A DNA stretch of 59,606 bases from Xanthoparmelia taractica (Eukaryota > Ascomycota > Lecanoromycetes > Lecanorales > Parmeliaceae): assembly GCA_033085395.1 (NCBI GenBank), contig JANQBS010000240.1:1-59606 (forward strand), in the 5' to 3' direction. A program made the translations under genes and the position numbers. Under the pieces are notes generated by a model. That model searched no databases. It was not told the origin of the DNA and saw only the letters and a list, made by a program, of their open reading frames with translations. Positions 23,204-34,906 of the stretch are shown here, piece by piece. Each line of letters opens with the position of its first letter. The stretch's first letter is position 1.

Positions 23204-25875
23204 ATGCCTAGGGTTGCGAATCTGCCACCCGCGAACACAAAGACTGCTACGACACCACACAAGCAAACCAATCAATCGCCCTTGAAGTGAGTATTTCACC
23301 TTGGCGTTGACGAGGGTAGACTGAGCTAAAGCCGGCAGGATCCCTCTCAATGACGACCGACAAGAGAAGGCGGTACGACTTCAATCTCGACAAGCTCTTC
23401 ACGACCTACAAATAAACTCATTGAAAGCCGCAGCTTCTCCAGTGCGAAAGCTGAACAACTACAACCGGGCAGCCAGTGACAGCCCCAAAACTCCTCGGAC
23501 TCAGGTAGCAAGGGGCAAAGAGAACATCGACGATGGGGGTCTTTCGGTTGTTGCGGCCAGCGCAATGACGCCGATGAAGCGAGTCCCAATCTTAGCGAAC
23601 TTCGAGGAATGGATGAAGATGGCCACAGATAATAAGATCAACGCTACGAATTCCTGGAACTTTGCCCTGATCGACTACTTCCACGATATGTCGTTGCTTA
23701 AAGAAGGGGACGGTGTCAATTTCCAAAAGGCCAGCTGTACTTTGGATGGCTGCGTGAAGATTTACACAAGCCGGGTCGACAGCGTCGCAACAGAGACGGG
23801 GAAACTGCTGAGCGGCTTGGCGGACAGCGGTACCAAAAAGACCCGTCGTGATGAAGAACAGAACGAAGATGCCGAGGAGGGAGAAGACGCGGAAGACGAT
23901 GACGGCGTGAGGAAGAAAGCGAGAAAAAGGGTGCGCTCGATCTTGATGCTATGTCTTTTGCTTGTGGAACTGACAGACAGCAGACACAACGATCCTCAGA
24001 GGCGACCCTAGCATCATCATTTACATCACTGCAGCTGAAGAAATTCGAGCTCGAATTTTCTGTCGATCCTCTCTTCAAGAAAGCTTCAGCGGACTTTGAC
24101 GAAGGCGGCGCAAAAGGATTGCTTCTTAATCATCTGGCAATTGACTCTACTGGCCGGATCGTCTTCGACAGTAGCGATGACGCTGGGGATGCAATTGCGG
24201 AAGGCGACTGCATTAGGGTCCGTAATGGCGCGGAAGACGGGGATGATGAGGCAAAGATATCTAAGGCCAGGACGAAGCAGCCGGAAGTGCCAATCGAAAA
24301 TAAGCAAAGCGATATCGACATCGATGCGTTAGGAAATAGATACTTCCCTGATCTCGCAATATTGGATGAACACGATATCTGTCCTTCTCTGAAGGATTTC
24401 GACATAGGCAATATGGCCGGCTCTTTAGACATTCCGTTTCTGAAAGCATCGGAAGACTTTCGGCAAGAGAAGGGAAACACTGTATCCGGGGGCCTTGGCG
24501 ACCAAACTGGCGTATTTCTCGATGGTGACAACGTCGCTGGATTTGAAGATGATGATGGAGTTCTCGGCGGGTTTGACATCGGTGCTGAAGCCAGCTTTGG
24601 GGAGGGTGGTGAGGCATGGGCGAAAAATGCCGCTCTTGAGGTCCAAACGCATTTCAGAGATGTGGGATTCGAAGAAGGAGGCATTGATCAAGGCCAAGCT
24701 GAAGAAGGTGCAGGAGTCGGCGATTCTGTTCCTAACGGCAATCAATACGCAGTGTCTTTACATCGCAAGAAAATGGACGGGGGGCATGAGGATATTCTCA
24801 GCTATTTTGACAATGCATTACGGAAGAATTGGGCCGGACCAGAGCATTGGAGGATACGGAGGATCAAAGACATCAACAAAAGCTCTGCACCAGCCCAATC
24901 CAAACGGAAAGAGAAGGAACCTTTCGAGATCGACTTCGCATCGCCCCTAAGTCCAGCTCTGGCGGAGATGCTGTACACCCCTGCGATTTCCAATGCGGCT
25001 ATTTGCTTACCCAAATCGCAATTGAAATCAAAGACACGGAACCTTTTACCTGATGATAAGCACTTTAACTCGCGGCAGCTCCTACGACTGTTTCTCAAAC
25101 CCAAAGCGCGGATGGGATCGCGGGGATATGGGCTGGGGTGTAACGGTCGTACGGCGTCAAGGCAAAAAGAAGCGCCGGAGAATGACGTGGACGAAGCGTT
25201 CTGGGCACAGAAGGAGAATGCAGCAAACCAGGTCTCGCCAGACGAAGGAGCGCCACAAGGCAATTACGATGCAAACTTCTTCCAAGACGATGGACTTGGC
25301 TTCCTTAATGGTCCTCCAGACGACGATGAGTTTGCGGACGCTAGAGAAGCATTTTCGCCAGATTTAGGAGGTGATGCTGGGTTCAAAAACCAAGGTACTG
25401 CAGATGCTTTGACCGGCACTGGAGGAAGCCAGGAAGGTGCTTTTGGGACGCAGCTCGTGACGCAAAGTCGACGACTACGGCCAGAATACGTGCAGTATGC
25501 CCGTGTAGCTAAGAAGGTTGATGTGCGAAGATTGAAGGAGGAGATGTGGAGAGGCATTGGATTTGAAGAGGTTGGTTATCTCTATACCCTGTCTTTGGTC
25601 AATGTCTGAAATTTGCGCAGACCAACTCTCCAGCACTCGTTCCCTTTGAGCCTCCAACGCGATGGAGCGAAAGTCCCCTCAAGTTCACGTCTGTGATGAA
25701 TAACCTGCAACAAGTATATCCCGAGCAAGCTATGGCAGACATCTCAACGTCTTATTGCTTCATATGCCTCCTGCACTTGGCGAACGAGAAGGGACTCGTG
25801 TTAGGCACCGAGCCGGGCTTGGAGGAGCTAAGTATTGAGAAGGACTTCACCGCTGAAATCACTGAAGGTGACTGA
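23204..25875 (+). CDS. BRN1: Condensin kleisin subunit Brn1/Cnd2/CAP-H (Barren)
   Basis: Four exons, 23204-23286, 23339-23930, 23981-25570 and 25621-25875, give 839 aa. Introns are 52, 50, 50 bp with GTGAGT, GTGCGC and GTTGGT donors, and all phases agree. CAP-H bridges the Smc2-Smc4 heads and recruits the HEAT subunits, allowing mitotic chromosome compaction. The N-terminal kleisin helices are at about 104-150 (PILANFEEWMKMATDNKINA, then LIDYFHDMSLLKEG). An acidic/basic linker follows. The block FELEFSVDPLFKKASADFDEGGAKGLLLNHL begins just after intron 2. The last exon carries the winged-helix end (PLKFTSVMNNLQQVYPEQ), which binds Smc4. S/T-P sites near the start (SPKTPRT) fit CDK control. The acceptor of intron 2 could also lie 3 nt downstream. 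Confidence 0.95.
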
Positions 25876-27866
25876 TAGGAATTGCGATTTTTGCCGTCTA
25901 TAATCATTAGCGGCTGGCATTTGGGACGTAATCCTATACGATGGCTTCAAATGTATGCTTGTTTATGGTTGGAGCCAGATCCAGAGCAGATGTTGAGATG
26001 ACTGGAGACGAGCTTGGTGACAACAAGCAGCATCGCCACAGTAAAACTATGCCTACTATGTGGAGATCGGATCAGCGTGGTTTCCCATGATCGACGCGTT
26101 GGCCTGATATTTATGGGTCATGGGCTCGCTCTGGACAGCGAAAATATGCGTCCTCACGCCCACCTCCAGCCTAGGGTGAGCGCCGCTACATGCTCATGTA
26201 TGACGAAGGACAGACTCAAGTGTCGCGCGAGCCTGAATGAATTCGATATGTATCACGTCTCGAGTTAGCAAATGTGAGTGCATTTACATTGTAGGCTTAA
26301 AGAAAGATGCCAAACCTTCGATGACTTGATACAATCGACTAGGGTAAGAGGTATTCACTTGGATACTCAGTACATCTTCATTCACCAATGGTTCACATAA
26401 TTCTTCCAGGATCATTAGCTGGCAATCGACTAGATTTCTTCTCGGCCAAATATACGCAGCCTATCTCGCTATTGCTAAAAGCACTCGTTGAAAGACACTC
26501 GACACGTAATGACTGACGCTTGAGAAGTCCATTGCTCCATGATATAAATGGCTTACATGAATCTCACCCTGACCATTTGTCAAATAAGTCTATGAGTGTC
26601 TTCTACCATAGAAGATAGTATCCTGGCCTCCCCTGAGGTCCGGTACTTCTCACCCAGCCTTGGTCACGGCGCCAACTTGCTCTCAGTAACAGGCCAGACG
26701 CCCATCCGCTGTCACTGCTGTTTTGGTGATATCGGGCAGGCGAACGCCCTCGGCGCGCCAGCACTGGTGAATCGCTCAACGGTGATAGCCATGCCATCCG
26801 CGAGCCCATGACCCTCGTTTCGTGGGTCATGATAGCACGATATATGCCATCCGCCCGCATGCACCTGACCGATCGAGTGGAACAGGATTGCAGCCGTCTG
26901 TTAACCCCCTGAAGACGGGATAATCAGTCGATGGTTGGAGCCACGAGAGCGAATATTGGCATTGGTTCCGGTAGGGATAATCCCAGAATGAGGACTTCTT
27001 GTGTTGCTCTGAAAGTCATCAGTCATCATTGCCGTAATGTGTCATTTGATCCGGTAGCATCCAAGGGCAGGAGCTGGGAAACGTGGAAAGGATGATCATT
27101 GTAGTAAAATGCCCGAATGGACGAAGCGTACAACTAGCATGTCTGCCATTCCGCTAGTACCTGCAGTCCCCTTTTTGATAGGCCTGATAAGATGATCACC
27201 TTATCGGTTAGCACAGACAACGGAGCAAACAGAGCTGCATCTGTCTATCAGCAACGCTGTATGGGGGTGGGATCCAACGGATGGTTCTAGATGTGCGGGT
27301 GCATCGAACAACAAAACACTAAGGGACAATATCCTTCACCGCTGACTTTCCGGGGCATGATGGCCCTTAGAGATGCAAATCAGCCCTCAGAGATTGAGAT
27401 TGCAAAGGAAGCCTCAGAATGCCCAGGTACTGATCACGTATCAAGGTCAAGTCGCCGTCAGACCTTACTCAGACGGCAAAATGAACACTTCCGTCAGAAC
27501 CAAACTCAGATATCATTTGCATGTTGCTGATATGTATTCCGTGCGAGGCTGGACAACAAAAGTTCTGGATAGCGCTATGGTGTAGTAGCGCCCTTTGTTG
27601 GAATTTGGCACTACTCAGCCCTATCGCTTGTATAGTCAGAATTTTCAGTACGTAGCTGCAAACCATCCGTCACCCACATTTGCAACACCCTTTTTTCGGA
27701 AGGCAGCCCGCTAAGGTAAGGTAATCACCTGATAATGATCTAAACCTAATATAGCTTAGACCTGCTAAGTATAAGGGTTCTTACGTCCTTGTGCTTGGCC
27801 TGTCTTGCCAAGCATCACAAGCAACCCGCACCTGAGTCTAAAAGTTTTTGCAACGGTGCTCCCATC
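25876..27866. other. Intergenic stretch of about 2 kb, no supported gene
   Basis: Composition is normal and only short frames are present, none with a family motif or a usable splice chain. I saw no tRNA, no repeats above background and no transposon relic. It should hold the 3' end of the condensin transcript and the promoter of the DUF1640 gene. Confidence 0.55.
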
Positions 27867-28837
27867 ATGAATCCTAGTACTGCTACTATCCCGCGCTTCT
27901 TGCTACCTCAGCTGACGCGCAAGGCTTCGGGCCCCTCATGTTGGGCTGTTGCGTCCCAAGTAAATCCTCCTAGCACGGATTCTGCGCTTGGGAGCAAGCC
28001 CATCCACCGTCCTATCTCGTCAACAACACGGAGATGCAATAATAAGGCACGCGCTTTGTCGCCTTTGATTCCATATCGGCAACATGCACCTTCCGCAAGG
28101 CCCCTTGACGCTGCGCGCAACCACCGAAAGTACTTATCGACGACGCCATTCCTTTCTCGCGACCATCACTTCGATACCCTGAAATTTGTGCAACGCCTTA
28201 AAGATGAAGGTTTCTCTGAAGAGCAGTCAAAAGCCATGATGCTCGTACTTTCGGATGTCATTGAAGAGTCCATTCAGAACCTGACTCGCACCATGGTGCT
28301 TCGAGAAGGTCTCCAATCCTCCAGCCTGGAGCTCGTGCCAATTCGTCACTGACGGAATATCCTTTGCAGATGCCGATCGGAGTACTTACACACAGAAAGT
28401 CGACTTCACAAAACTCCGCTCCGAGCTCCTAGCCCTCGATTCCAGCGACACATCCATGACACTAGCCTCGCACGAGCGATTATCTAATGATCTGGCGAAG
28501 CTCAGTTCCAGACTTCGTGACGAAGTGAATCGCGCTCAGGCAAGCGTAAGGTTAGATTTGAACCTTGAGAAGGGTCGAATCAGGGAAGAAGCCAAGGGAC
28601 AGGAATTAAAGATCAAGGAGACAGAGACAAGGATAGAGCAAGAGGTTGCAGGTCTCAGGGAGAGGGTGGAGGGGGTCAAGTTCAGTACTCTACAGTGGCT
28701 AATGTAAGTCACCGGTCCAACGCAATGAGAACCGGGGAAGTATAAGGAGATGTATTGCTTGCGCTAACGATCGATTTAGGGGTGTATGCACGGGAACAGC
28801 TGCATTGATTTTGGGTGCCTGGCGTTTACTCATGTGA
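27867..28837 (+). CDS. FMP32: Mitochondrial inner-membrane DUF1640 protein (Fmp32/MCUR1-like)
   Basis: Three exons, 27867-28308, 28370-28703 and 28780-28837, give 277 aa. Introns are 61 bp (GTCTCC...TTGCAG) and 76 bp (GTAAGT...TTTAG, branch GCTAAC), and all phases agree. The first ATG is at 27867. The N-terminus is Arg/Ser-rich without acids, like a mitochondrial targeting signal, and ends near the typical STTPF segment. The family block follows: HFDTLKFVQRLKDEGFSEEQ, then a long coiled coil (about 165-255). A C-terminal hydrophobic helix (GVCTGTAALILGAWRLL) would anchor the coil in the inner membrane. Relatives include yeast Fmp32 and animal MCUR1/CCDC90B, linked to respiratory complex assembly and calcium-uniporter control. 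The precise role here is unknown. Confidence 0.9.
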
Positions 28838-29320
28838 CGTGTTGCATTACTGTAGCATGCTTGTGGTTCACAGTGGAAGTATGATTACGGTAGATTCGAG
28901 TAACGCTTTGTTTTATTGGAGCCAAAGCAGTTCATTCTGTAATGCGCTGATGCTGGATGACGTCCATGGGCATATATGGAGTTTGTAAGGCGGACCCAAA
29001 AGCCGTGATAAAGAGCATCGTCTGGGTATTAGCTAGGGAATTAAGGATGGAAACGCCAGGTAGAGCCAAAATGTCTTCAGAGAGCTAGCGGGAGGGTACC
29101 GTACGGGAAGTGATGGTTTGACGTTCGAAGCTATCAGGTTTTGGCATGAGATCCAGCCTCTCTTGGGCATCGCTATGCTAATAGAGCTAAGAAACACCAA
29201 TGATCCACATCCTATACTCCAATACCCTCTGATAAAGCTCAATGAGAAGCTTCAGCAAGTAGTCGCTATTGGTCTCCTAGCACGATCCTTCAATTTCATC
29301 CATCTTCCCGTTCCCTCTAC
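28838..29320. other. Convergent intergenic stretch
   Basis: About 480 bp between two gene ends that face each other. It should hold both 3' untranslated regions. I see no further gene. Confidence 0.5.
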
Positions 29321-30280
29321 CTAAAGGTTGAACAATTCTTTCACTATCCTCATGGTATCCTCCGGACTTTCAACACTATGCCCAATTGTCCTTCTATCTT
29401 CGAAGATCTCATAGTCGTTTCCACCCTTGAATGTTTTATCGCCGAAGAAATGGATGGTCGAATAGTCAACACCGCTAAGAGACTTCTCTGTCTCCAGGTG
29501 CTGCAGGCAGTAAGTCTTGTCCCAGCCAGTGGGAAATACGTCGAAAGAAATCTGTCCGCCGATTGAGTAGCTGCGATCATACATATCAGCAGCTGTCAAT
29601 GAAAGAATAGGCCTACGTACGTTAGGCCAAAGTCACTAAAGTTTTCTTTAAGAGCTTCGACGAATGTGGCACGGATCTGATGCTGCTTATCGTACTTTTC
29701 GTAGTCGTTGCGCTCTTGGATGCTGGCATTACGGCCAACGGGCGAGACATTGATCATACCATTCCTTCATTATCACCAGGCATAGCGTTAGCGCGGATGG
29801 AGATGTTGGGCCTACGTTGCCATCGATAGAATCTGCCTAGTCGGGCACGGCAAGCGAGACGTACCTGAATTCTACGAAAGTTCCGGTCTTTACCGGACAC
29901 TCAATATCCGCAATGTACCTTAGACAGAAGTTGACTAACTGCTTGTAATTTTCTTGACCCAGCCATCCAATGAAGTTGTTGCTCGCCAATTGCTCTCCCA
30001 GTCTATACGCCGTCAAGCCATTCTCGGCGAAGCAGAAGTCGAAGAGGCCAATAACGGGTATGGAGGGTGTTCCGAGCTGTTCTTGTTGCTTGACAAGGTT
30101 AGAGCCACCGACGAATCCTATGGCGCATTTGTGACGAAGGGCGGACAGGAGTTGGAGCATCTGGGGAGAAACAGATTGGCGGGCTGGGGTGAGGGTGCCA
30201 TCTACGTCAAACAGGCATATCGTGCCCTTGATGGGACGGCCTTCTAGAGGAGCATAGACACTGGCTGCTTCGGTGTGCAT
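29321..30280 (-). CDS. SEC53: Phosphomannomutase
   Basis: Three exons, 29865-30280, 29621-29764 and 29321-29570, give 269 aa, the usual family length. Introns are 100 bp (branch CGCTAACG) and 50 bp (GTACGT...CGCAG), and all phases agree. The enzyme converts mannose-6-phosphate to mannose-1-phosphate in the cytosol, supplying GDP-mannose for N-glycans, O-mannosylation and GPI anchors. It is a HAD-type phosphotransferase: FDVDGTLTP gives the nucleophile D25 and the acid/base D27. GFVGGSNLVKQQEQL, EFRNGMINVSPIGRN-like and SIGGQISFDVFP blocks follow, then FFGDKTFKGGNDYEI with the late metal-binding part. The first intron acceptor (GAAG) is unusual but gives the conserved EFRNGM junction. Confidence 0.97.
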
Positions 30281-31040
30281 GGTAACGAGGGGGAGAAGGT
30301 ACTTCGTAGGTAGGTTTACGTGAAGATATTTGTACAGATCAAAGGAAGCGTATGAATGGCCAGTGCGTTTATCTGAAGATCGATCTGTCTTTGAAAGCGG
30401 AAGGAGCCGAGGGGGCTTACCTAGATGGCAGCTCCGTACCTGGCTCTGGGATGAATATCATTGGGGAGTGCATCGGAAGGTGGGGTAGATTCACCTCGGT
30501 TTACCTACCCTAAAAGTTAGAACTAGGTAGATGTCGAGATACGTATTTACTTGGCCCTCGTACGCAAGTCTTTAGAACTTTACTCACTAATAAAGTGAAA
30601 AATTCGAACCAGTAGCTAGTCCACTTACCTTACCCAAGCTGAGAATTGCGCTAACTACTTTATACTTAATCCCCAGCATCATCATTCCGCATACTCGTAC
30701 TCGTGTTTTTGACGGATCTACTTTGAGCCGCACGGAGTCGAAGGGTTCACGAAAGTCCGAAAATGACCTTGTCATTGTTTTGGGTTTTTAAGACCATTTC
30801 CCTAAAACACGATGGCTTTTACTATTATAAACACAGATATGCTTGACCCTCCGCCTTCCACATAACCCAACCCGCAAGCACGCTGGCTCTCCAGTATATC
30901 TGCCAAACGAACAGACTGTTTTCGTCCTGCCACTAACAAAGGATTAGGAGTCATTACACCCTTTCCATCCTACTCCTTTCCCTCCGCTTCCAACAGTGAA
31001 ATATACCCTCTCCCGGACGAAGCCTACCGAACCCTTCAGC
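30281..31040. promoter_or_regulatory. Divergent promoter between phosphomannomutase and MFS genes
   Basis: A 760-bp stretch without a credible gene. The last 200 bp before the transporter are pyrimidine-rich on the plus strand, typical of a fungal leader. A TTCGAA-type match near 30602 is not part of a tRNA fold. Confidence 0.5.
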
Positions 31041-33598
31041 ATGGAAAAAGATGCTCTCGCCCCCAGCCTCATTCCTTCAAGCCAGCATACGTCCACAAGT
31101 CATATAGAAAAGGGAAAATCACTCTCACGCGCCTCCTCCCAGCACAGCTCCCACCACGAGAGAGCAAAGAGGGTTGTTGAGACAACTCCCCTGGACGAAG
31201 CGGAAGCTTTAGACAATCTTTCGGATGAACCAGAATATCCTTCTGGTCTGAAATTGGGCATTATCATAGCCTCACTAAGCCTCTCGGTATTTCTAATGGC
31301 CCTGGTGAGTTCCGTTCTCTAGTCTTTACCACCATCGGATATGCACATGATATTGAGTCACCCGTTTCTCGAGAGGGCAGCGCCAGCATCATCTGTGTGG
31401 TTAGAGAACTGATACTGACATAGGACAACACCATCATCGCTACTGCAATCCCGAAGATTACAGATCACTTCAAAGCTCTCGATGATGTGGGTTGGTATGG
31501 AGCAGGTAGGCATGCACACTTACTACATCAAATTTTCTACATCGGAGCCTTATACTAACACACCCTTCCCCTTAGCCTACTTACTCACCTGTTGTGCTTT
31601 TCAACTTTTCTTCGGCAAATTATATACATTCTTCAGTATCAAATACGTCTATCTGGCCGCTATATTCATGTTCGAGGTTGGTTCAGGTAAACGTTACACT
31701 TCCATTCTGACGCCTTTAAAACAAACCGTGTACTAAGCATCATTCTAGTCGTATGTGGTGCAGCACCTACGTCTGTTGCTTTGATTATTGGTCGCGCAAT
31801 TGCAGGCGTTGGAGCTGCTGGGATATTTTCCGGTGCTCTCGTGTATGTCTTTTCGGGGTTCCTTTTTCCCTCTTTTGAGCCCCAGTTTTAAACCGTGTGA
31901 CATGTCTCCGGCGTTTGTACTTTGGCATGCTCCAACCCTCGATGTTCCCCCTCGCATGGCAATGCTAATGATAATAATGCAATTCAGTATCATAGCATAC
32001 GCAGTACCCCTCGTCAAGAGGCCGATATATTCCGGAATTATTGGAGGCATGTATGGTGTGGTAGGACTTCACCCCCTACGCCTATCAATCGCCTAGTAAT
32101 TTCATTCCTTGTTTGTTCTCGAAAATCCACAAACGTATCACGGGGCTCATGGTCCGGTTGCGTGTTTTGTGACTCTAATATTCGCCCGATGAGAGCAACT
32201 ACTGACCTGATGAACCTTTCAGGCATCAGTCGCTGGGCCTCTAATGGGAGGTGCTTTCACGGACAAAGTCTCATGGAGATGGTGCTTTTACATTAATCTG
32301 CCCATTGGAGCGGTGACGATCCTCGGCATTGCACTTTTTTTCACTTCACCTGTACGCCAAAACGAGAATTCGATCGGCTTTTTGGAACGCGCGAAACAGT
32401 TTGATCCCATCGGGACTGTTTTTTTCATGCCTTGTATCATTTGTCTCTTGCTCGCATTACAATGGGGAGGGTCGAAATATCACTGGAGCAATGGTGAGAT
32501 TGGCCTTCTCAAGTTCCGTGATTAAAATGGGTCTATTTGACTGACCCCGTATAGGGAGGGTTGTTGCGCTCTTTGTGATTTTTGGAGTGCTCGCCATTGC
32601 CTTTGCTGGCGTACAACTTTGGAAAGGAGACAGTGCAACTGTCCCACCCCGGATTCTTAAAAAAAGGAGCATAGCCTTTGGTTGCTGGTTCATCTTCTGT
32701 TTGGGCGGCTCCTTCTTCGTCCGTATGTATGTTTCCTTAAATCATCACACCTATTGTACAAGTTAGGCTTGGGGCCTCAAACATGAGTAGTCCTAGGAGC
32801 GAAGGTTTCTTTTCGCGCCTCACAGTGTCATACAGCTTGGGAATTCTTACCATTGGATATATGCTGACACTAACTCTTACAGTGGTCTACTACATTCCTA
32901 TCTGGTTTCAAGCCATCAAAGGCGTTTCAGCCGTCGAATCTGGTATTAGAAATATCCCTATGATTCTTGGACTTGTCGTGGTATCCATAATCTCAGGCAT
33001 TATTATCACCGTCCTTGGCTACTACACTCCATGGATGATTGTCTCATCTTTGCTTATGGCCACGGGTGCTGGGTTGCTGTCCACGTTTAACGTCGGGACT
33101 GGCCATGCCAAGTGGATCGGTTATCAAGCTATTTATGGATTTGGTGTCGGTGCTGGCATGCAGCAAGGGGTCATTGCCGCTCAAACCGTGTGCACTTTGG
33201 AAGATATCCCAACAGCAACAGGTACTTTTAAGGCTCGATATACCTTCTCAGATAGGCAATACTGACTCCGGAACCTCAATTTAGCTATCATGAATTTCAG
33301 TCTCAACCTTGGGGGCGCCCTTTTTATTGCAGTTGGGCAGAACATCTTCACAAATCGCCTCTCTACCAATCTTGCCACCAACGTACCTATCCTGAACCCC
33401 TCGATTATCCTGAAAACGGGGGCAACGAGTCTACGAACCGCCGTCGATTCTGGTAGTCTTCAAGGCGTCCTGGTCGCATACAACGATGCACTCACACATG
33501 CATACTACGTTTCTGTTGCCATGGCAGTTTTATCCATCATTGGTGCGCTAGGCATGGAATGGAAGTCGGTCAAGGGAAAAAAGGTTGAGGCTGCCTAG
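31041..33598 (+). CDS. DHA2-type major facilitator transporter (14 helices)
   Basis: Nine exons give 571 aa: 31041-31304, 31424-31505, 31576-31686, 31749-31842, 31988-32060, 32223-32493, 32555-32722, 32883-33221 and 33285-33598. All eight introns are GT-AG and all phases agree. After a disordered 70-residue cytosolic start come motif D1 (LDNTIIATAIPKIT), a GR...G-x-G segment (GRAIAGVGAAG), motif C (GPLMGGAFTDKVSWRWCFYINLPIG), and the long Gly-rich second half up to a basic C-terminal tail. These mark proton-driven drug:H+ antiporters of the DHA2 branch in the plasma membrane, which export toxins, drugs or siderophore-like compounds. No biosynthetic cluster lies beside it, so the substrate is unknown. 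It has more introns than any neighbour. I chose the ATG at 31041 as the first in-frame one. Confidence 0.93.
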
Positions 33599-34906
33599 GA
33601 GGACTAAATGTTCCTAGTAGTGTGTTGCAGGTACCACAAGTATGATTCTAGCTGTGGCCGGGAGATTCTAGCAGCCAGGCATTCTTATGGCGGTTGGTTA
33701 GTTAGAAGACAGAATGGTTCTGAGGGGATCGCCGGCACCTTTGTGGACTATAGATGTCAGCTGTTTCTAACCGGAGCTACCTTTGTACAATTGATAGATG
33801 TACTACCACACTCACCCGGAAGAGAATGCCTAGGAAAATTACAACTTCGAAGAGACCAATCAAACAAATAGAGAATAGACGTCAACTTATCCTTTGCAGT
33901 TCCATTGCGTAGTGTAGTAGCGTCAGGGTAGCAGTGGCTAAGTAAGGCAGGTACCCTAAAGTGCCAGAGACGAGGTGACAAGTGTTTCGATTCAGTGGTT
34001 AATAGATAAGGTATTACTAACCACTATAGTGCAGACGGGAGGCACTAGTCCCATAGCGAGGGTTACCCGTTGCCTGCTTCCGCAAAGCTAGGTAAGCGCA
34101 GATTGGTGGTCATGTTATGTTGGAGAGGCCTGTTGGACTGGAGTGACATTGATTTGATTGGATAAATCACCTATAGGTATTGCCGCTGCAATCAGAATGG
34201 GCTCTTTTTCCTATGAATCTTGTTTTTGAAGAGGACTGATCGTGCGAACATTCTGTTCCAGCGCCAAACAAGAGATACTCCGTTCTTCGCCAAACCACCT
34301 GGCCATGAGCTCATGAGCTCTTGCGTCCGAGATGAATCCAAAGAACAAGGATAACAATGCAAGGGTTAACTGTGGATGTGTCTGGCCTTCAGGCGGCTAG
34401 TGTGAAGTAATCACTACGGGAGCACATGCATGACACTTGCTTCCCGGGCGTCTATTTCTGGGCTCCAGCTTACCTGCACCTCATCCTATCACACCTTGCA
34501 AAGCCCCTCCTAAGTCTCTTTGTTAGGGCTTCGCGCCCATGCTATTGATATTGCCCTGCTTTTCCCCACTGGTTGGCAGCCTTTGCAACTCTGCTCAATG
34601 CAAAGAAAGCCATTCTTAATTTAATATGACACCACCTTCAGTTTCCAATGTTCTAATTATGGCGTCCAGATCCTAAGGCCCAGCGCTTGGAGTTCTTCCA
34701 GCGTATCCACCCACATCACTCTCCAAGTAAGCCCGGTCTCCTCCTGTAACACCTTCCTCTATCCTTCAAACCTGCGACTTCTCTCAAGAGCTGCATCTTG
34801 TTGATACCGTTTGTCATCTCCTACACTTGATCTTGAAGAGGCGCATTGTGCTATACCAAGAGTTGCCCTCTTGAGCATCTCACGCGAGCCATACCGTCGC
34901 TTTAGC
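33599..34906. other. Intergenic stretch of about 1.3 kb
   Basis: An open frame right after the transporter stop (from 33608) looks random and lies in the presumed 3' untranslated region. The last 300 bp are pyrimidine-rich, a likely promoter/leader for the next gene. Nothing else is recognised. Confidence 0.5.

Noticed and set aside
26090..26100. ACGCGT in the 2-kb intergenic stretch as a cell-cycle box
   Set aside because: It is far from any start; a six-base site is expected many times in a window of this size.
30540..30650. tRNA on the minus strand, from a GGTTCGAAT match
   Set aside because: No matching T-arm stem, A-box or acceptor stem can be formed around it.
32783..32882. Coding sequence with its own start inside the MFS gene
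   Set aside because: It lies in a 160-bp intron whose removal restores the conserved FFVLVYYIPIWFQ junction.
33608..33871. 87-codon ATG frame just after the transporter
   Set aside because: Composition is random and it lies in the likely 3' untranslated region.
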